From positions 1-15,821 of the forward strand of contig CAIYOL010000344.1 of the NCBI GenBank assembly GCA_903927855.1: DNA of 15,821 nt, given 5' to 3'. Position numbers and translations under genes: made by a program. This DNA comes from an uncultured Planctomycetota bacterium. GTDB taxonomy: Bacteria > Planctomycetota > Phycisphaerae > Sedimentisphaerales > Anaerobacaceae. Under the pieces are notes generated by a model. It saw only the letters and a list, made by a program, of their open reading frames with translations, searched no databases and had not been told where the DNA came from. This document shows, one piece after another, positions 15,001 to 15,821 of the stretch (its first letter is position 1; every line of letters starts with the position of its first letter).

Positions 15001-15572
15001 TAGGCTGCGCTTAAATAATAAGGCGTGTAAACGCCGGAGGCATTATAATCAGGTATGCGAGTTATTGTGCAGTTTAGTATTCGTAAATGATTGTCATATT
15101 GGGCTGATATACCGTTCAATATCCTAAACCCATCAAAGCAAGTATAAGAATTTCCATTTGCATAACCAGACCTGGTATTATAAATAAACACGTTGTTTAT
15201 TTCGGGTATGTGCCAAGGAGCGGCTTTATATGTAATCCAATCGGTGTTGTTGATTGGAACGTTGCCAGTAACTCTTGCATCCCAAGAGTAAGTACCATAA
15301 TTCCCATCGTAGAAATAAACTGTATCGCCCTGACTGACATTTGGGTCTTTCCCGTTTGCATCCATAGCTCTGGTTAATGTTTTCCACGGATGGTTACTGT
15401 CGCCAACGCTGGCGTCATTGCCATTTGCATCGTCAACATAGTAAGTTGCTGCACTTATTGTATTGGTTGTGGCAGTAAGGTAAAATAAGCTGCTGATCAG
15501 CAGGCAAAATATACAAGGTGCCCGTGTGAGTCTATGCCCCCACTTGTTATATGGTTGTTCTAATGTCTTCAT
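12045..15572 (-). CDS. Giant secreted protein: beta-helix, cadherin-like domain, RCC1-type propeller, duplicated C-terminal domain
   Basis: An exported protein of 1175 residues. ATG at 15572 is chosen because AGGGG (15580-15584) stands seven bases before it; GTG at 15602 would add ten residues before the signal peptide. Residues 1-42 are the signal peptide (ending NTISA). From YYVDDANGNDASVG to about 540 there is a right-handed parallel beta-helix (PbH1-type rungs such as SIIGNTIYN, VSGNTIYRL, VIVRNNLVSG), closing with AIDFGNP...DIRGYPRD...DAGCYEY as in polysaccharide-binding or lyase-like surface proteins. A cadherin-like/Ig domain follows (about 545-634), then seven RCC1-type repeats of 38 residues (about 638-903). 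The last 270 residues contain two related units of unknown type. No membrane anchor or sorting signal is visible at the end, so it is probably released or held by other means. Function unknown; carbohydrate binding or degradation is plausible but unproved. Confidence 0.9.
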   Translation of the reverse strand: MKTLEQPYNKWGHRLTRAPCIFCLLISSLFYLTATTNTISAATYYVDDANGNDASVGDSNHPWKTLTRAMDANGKDPNVSQGDTVYFYDGNYGTYSWDARVTGNVPINNTDWITYKAAPWHIPEINNVFIYNTRSGYANGNSYTCFDGFRILNGISAQYDNHLRILNCTITRIPDYNASGVYTPYYLSAAYGIYTKEINDVSIIGNTIYNTTKGMNLVCIANNITRDYNVSGNTIYRLGGDGIAIGASDINISDNYIYDMNVLRSELIITGTKSGDFTIGEEVTQVGTNATGVVTQNPSSTKICCFNTSSQRFLSSAGGGGTITGASSGQTIIPGTSVDGEHADGIECQCATNTVHISNVSVERNRILCAKDYWLVNGGVKLGSATPEYVDNVIVRNNLVSGYQILLSSLQGNITISNNTFDCFMQVYHTSNDTNCIIDVFYNNIVRAPLINVDAYGGITNFLNHGNNIFGNNPNGTGGPSYPFAVNGTELINTTPAFVDVANGDFRLKRGSIAIDFGNPSYAPATDIRGYPRDAQPDAGCYEYANLAPIANNQIRIIDVNVSISITLVASDFDGDTLTYSIVTQPSNGTLSGTAPNLSYKPNSDYKGTDSFTFKVNDGTHDSNIATVTLIIKPVTNGPIAAWGRNDYGQADPCDGNDFVAISAGVGHSLALRKDGSIVAWGQNDYGQADPCDGNDFVAISAGGWHSLALKQDGSIVVWGQNDYGQADPCAGNDFIAIAAGTSHNLALKNDGSIVAWGRNDDGQADPCAGGDFIAIAAGTSHNLALKQDGSIVAWGRNDYGQADPCDGNDFAAIAAGGAHSLALKKNGSVVAWGRNDYGQADPPDGNDFVAIAAGDAYSLALKEDGSIVAWGQNDYGQADPYVGHNFFAISAGGYHGLAIMRLDDYQVSITKCTVTAGSKENSDKISFSGTMDPQASDFNDANAIEVIIDSNDIVDPCVLTFPIDANTFKKGDYRYSKTVNGVKKVFKYYAKNHKFAFSVRNIDLSGLSCPGKVQIEIGDSIGTTRISEALVNGPKRPIPIKLMMGVKDVLRVETPYDKCQVKHGKKPSTDQLSVKGAFAVEDTDVNLVGEEFVATLGTQTFTMPAGSFKAGKDKFTCTKAVVSEGGSAAANFNLKEGSFTLTIKNTVHITATGDVKFGIAFADYDEVEQVTLPP
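12864..13661 (-). repeat. Seven tandem 114-bp coding repeats (RCC1-type)
   Basis: Each repeat encodes 38 residues of the form IVAWG-NDYGQADP-(18 residues)-HSLAL--DGS. Seven copies match the number of blades in a closed RCC1-type propeller. DNA identity between copies is high (for example CTGACCATAATCGTTT recurs), suggesting expansion or gene conversion. Confidence 0.85.
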
Positions 15573-15821
15573 TGTGTTTCCCCTATAACCTTTCACCCCC
15601 ACAAGGAAAATACCTTATGGCTCATCTTCTCGTTATAATGTACATCTTGCTATACAAATAGCAACGATAAAATTCCAGCAGAGGCAAGCACGGCCTCGTT
15701 TGCCACGTTCAACCCTGAATTTACATATATGTTGGCTTTATTATCGGGCCAATAAAGTCTACTTTATGAATATGAAGAAATTATAGGTAGTAATGTGTGA
15801 TTTTCCCGTATTTTGCTTTCC
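15573..15821. other. Upstream region of the giant secreted protein gene
   Basis: No gene is seen. A possible -10 TATAAC occurs on the minus strand near 15633-15638 without a matching -35. A small perfect stem-loop, TTGCTA / TAGCAA around a 6-base loop, lies just upstream at 15649-15666. The ribosome site is at 15580-15584. Confidence 0.4.

Overview
The window looks like chromosomal DNA of an uncultivated planctomycete, most likely of the Phycisphaerae/Sedimentisphaerales type. This is an inference from gene style and repeats, not from a marker gene. The clues are a ThiD2-ThiE fusion, very large secreted beta-helix and multidomain proteins, and interspersed repeats of the kind that litter such genomes.

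Layout, left to right. (1) 1-2999, minus strand: the N-terminal 999 codons of a secreted subtilisin-like (S8) protease with beta-sandwich C-terminal domains, cut by the window edge. (2) 3000-3308: a divergent intergenic region with a strong promoter for the protease, a TATAAT box just before thiE, and a helically phased A-tract array. (3) 3309-4803, plus: a ThiD2-ThiE thiamine enzyme overlapping a small helical protein of unknown function. (4) 4964-7354: the most interesting part, a complete IS1595-type transposon. It has perfect 24-bp terminal inverted repeats and an 8-bp target duplication (TAATTTAA), and it carries a DNA adenine methyltransferase and a PD-(D/E)XK nuclease as overlapping cargo genes behind the transposase. 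It is in effect a self-mobile restriction-modification system. (5) 7363-8003: gene-free, with REP-like hairpins, generic interspersed repeats and a second, longer phased A-tract array. (6) 8004-9527, plus: a membrane-inserted calcineurin-like phosphoesterase. (7) 9816-10817: a second, unrelated 1-kb insertion sequence with a DDE transposase. (8) 11006-11245: a small secreted protein with a textbook promoter. (9) 11366-11410: the 3' half of a tRNA-Gly(CCC) gene, probably an attachment-site scar, followed by 11-bp tandem repeats and about 500 bp with no convincing gene. (10) 12045-15572, minus: a 1175-residue secreted protein with a beta-helix, a cadherin-like domain, a seven-repeat RCC1-type propeller and a duplicated unknown C-terminal domain.

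How the parts fit together: the two giant secreted proteins, the thiamine enzyme and the phosphoesterase read as host genes. The two insertion sequences and the tRNA scar show repeated invasion of the intergenic DNA. Inside the IS1595-type element, one leaderless promoter appears to drive transposase, methylase and nuclease in that order. The nuclease stop codon is partly formed by the transposon end, so the cargo is integral to the element rather than a neighbour. The two most unusual observations are this mobile R-M unit and the recurrence of about 10.5-bp phased A-tract arrays in three separate intergenic regions.
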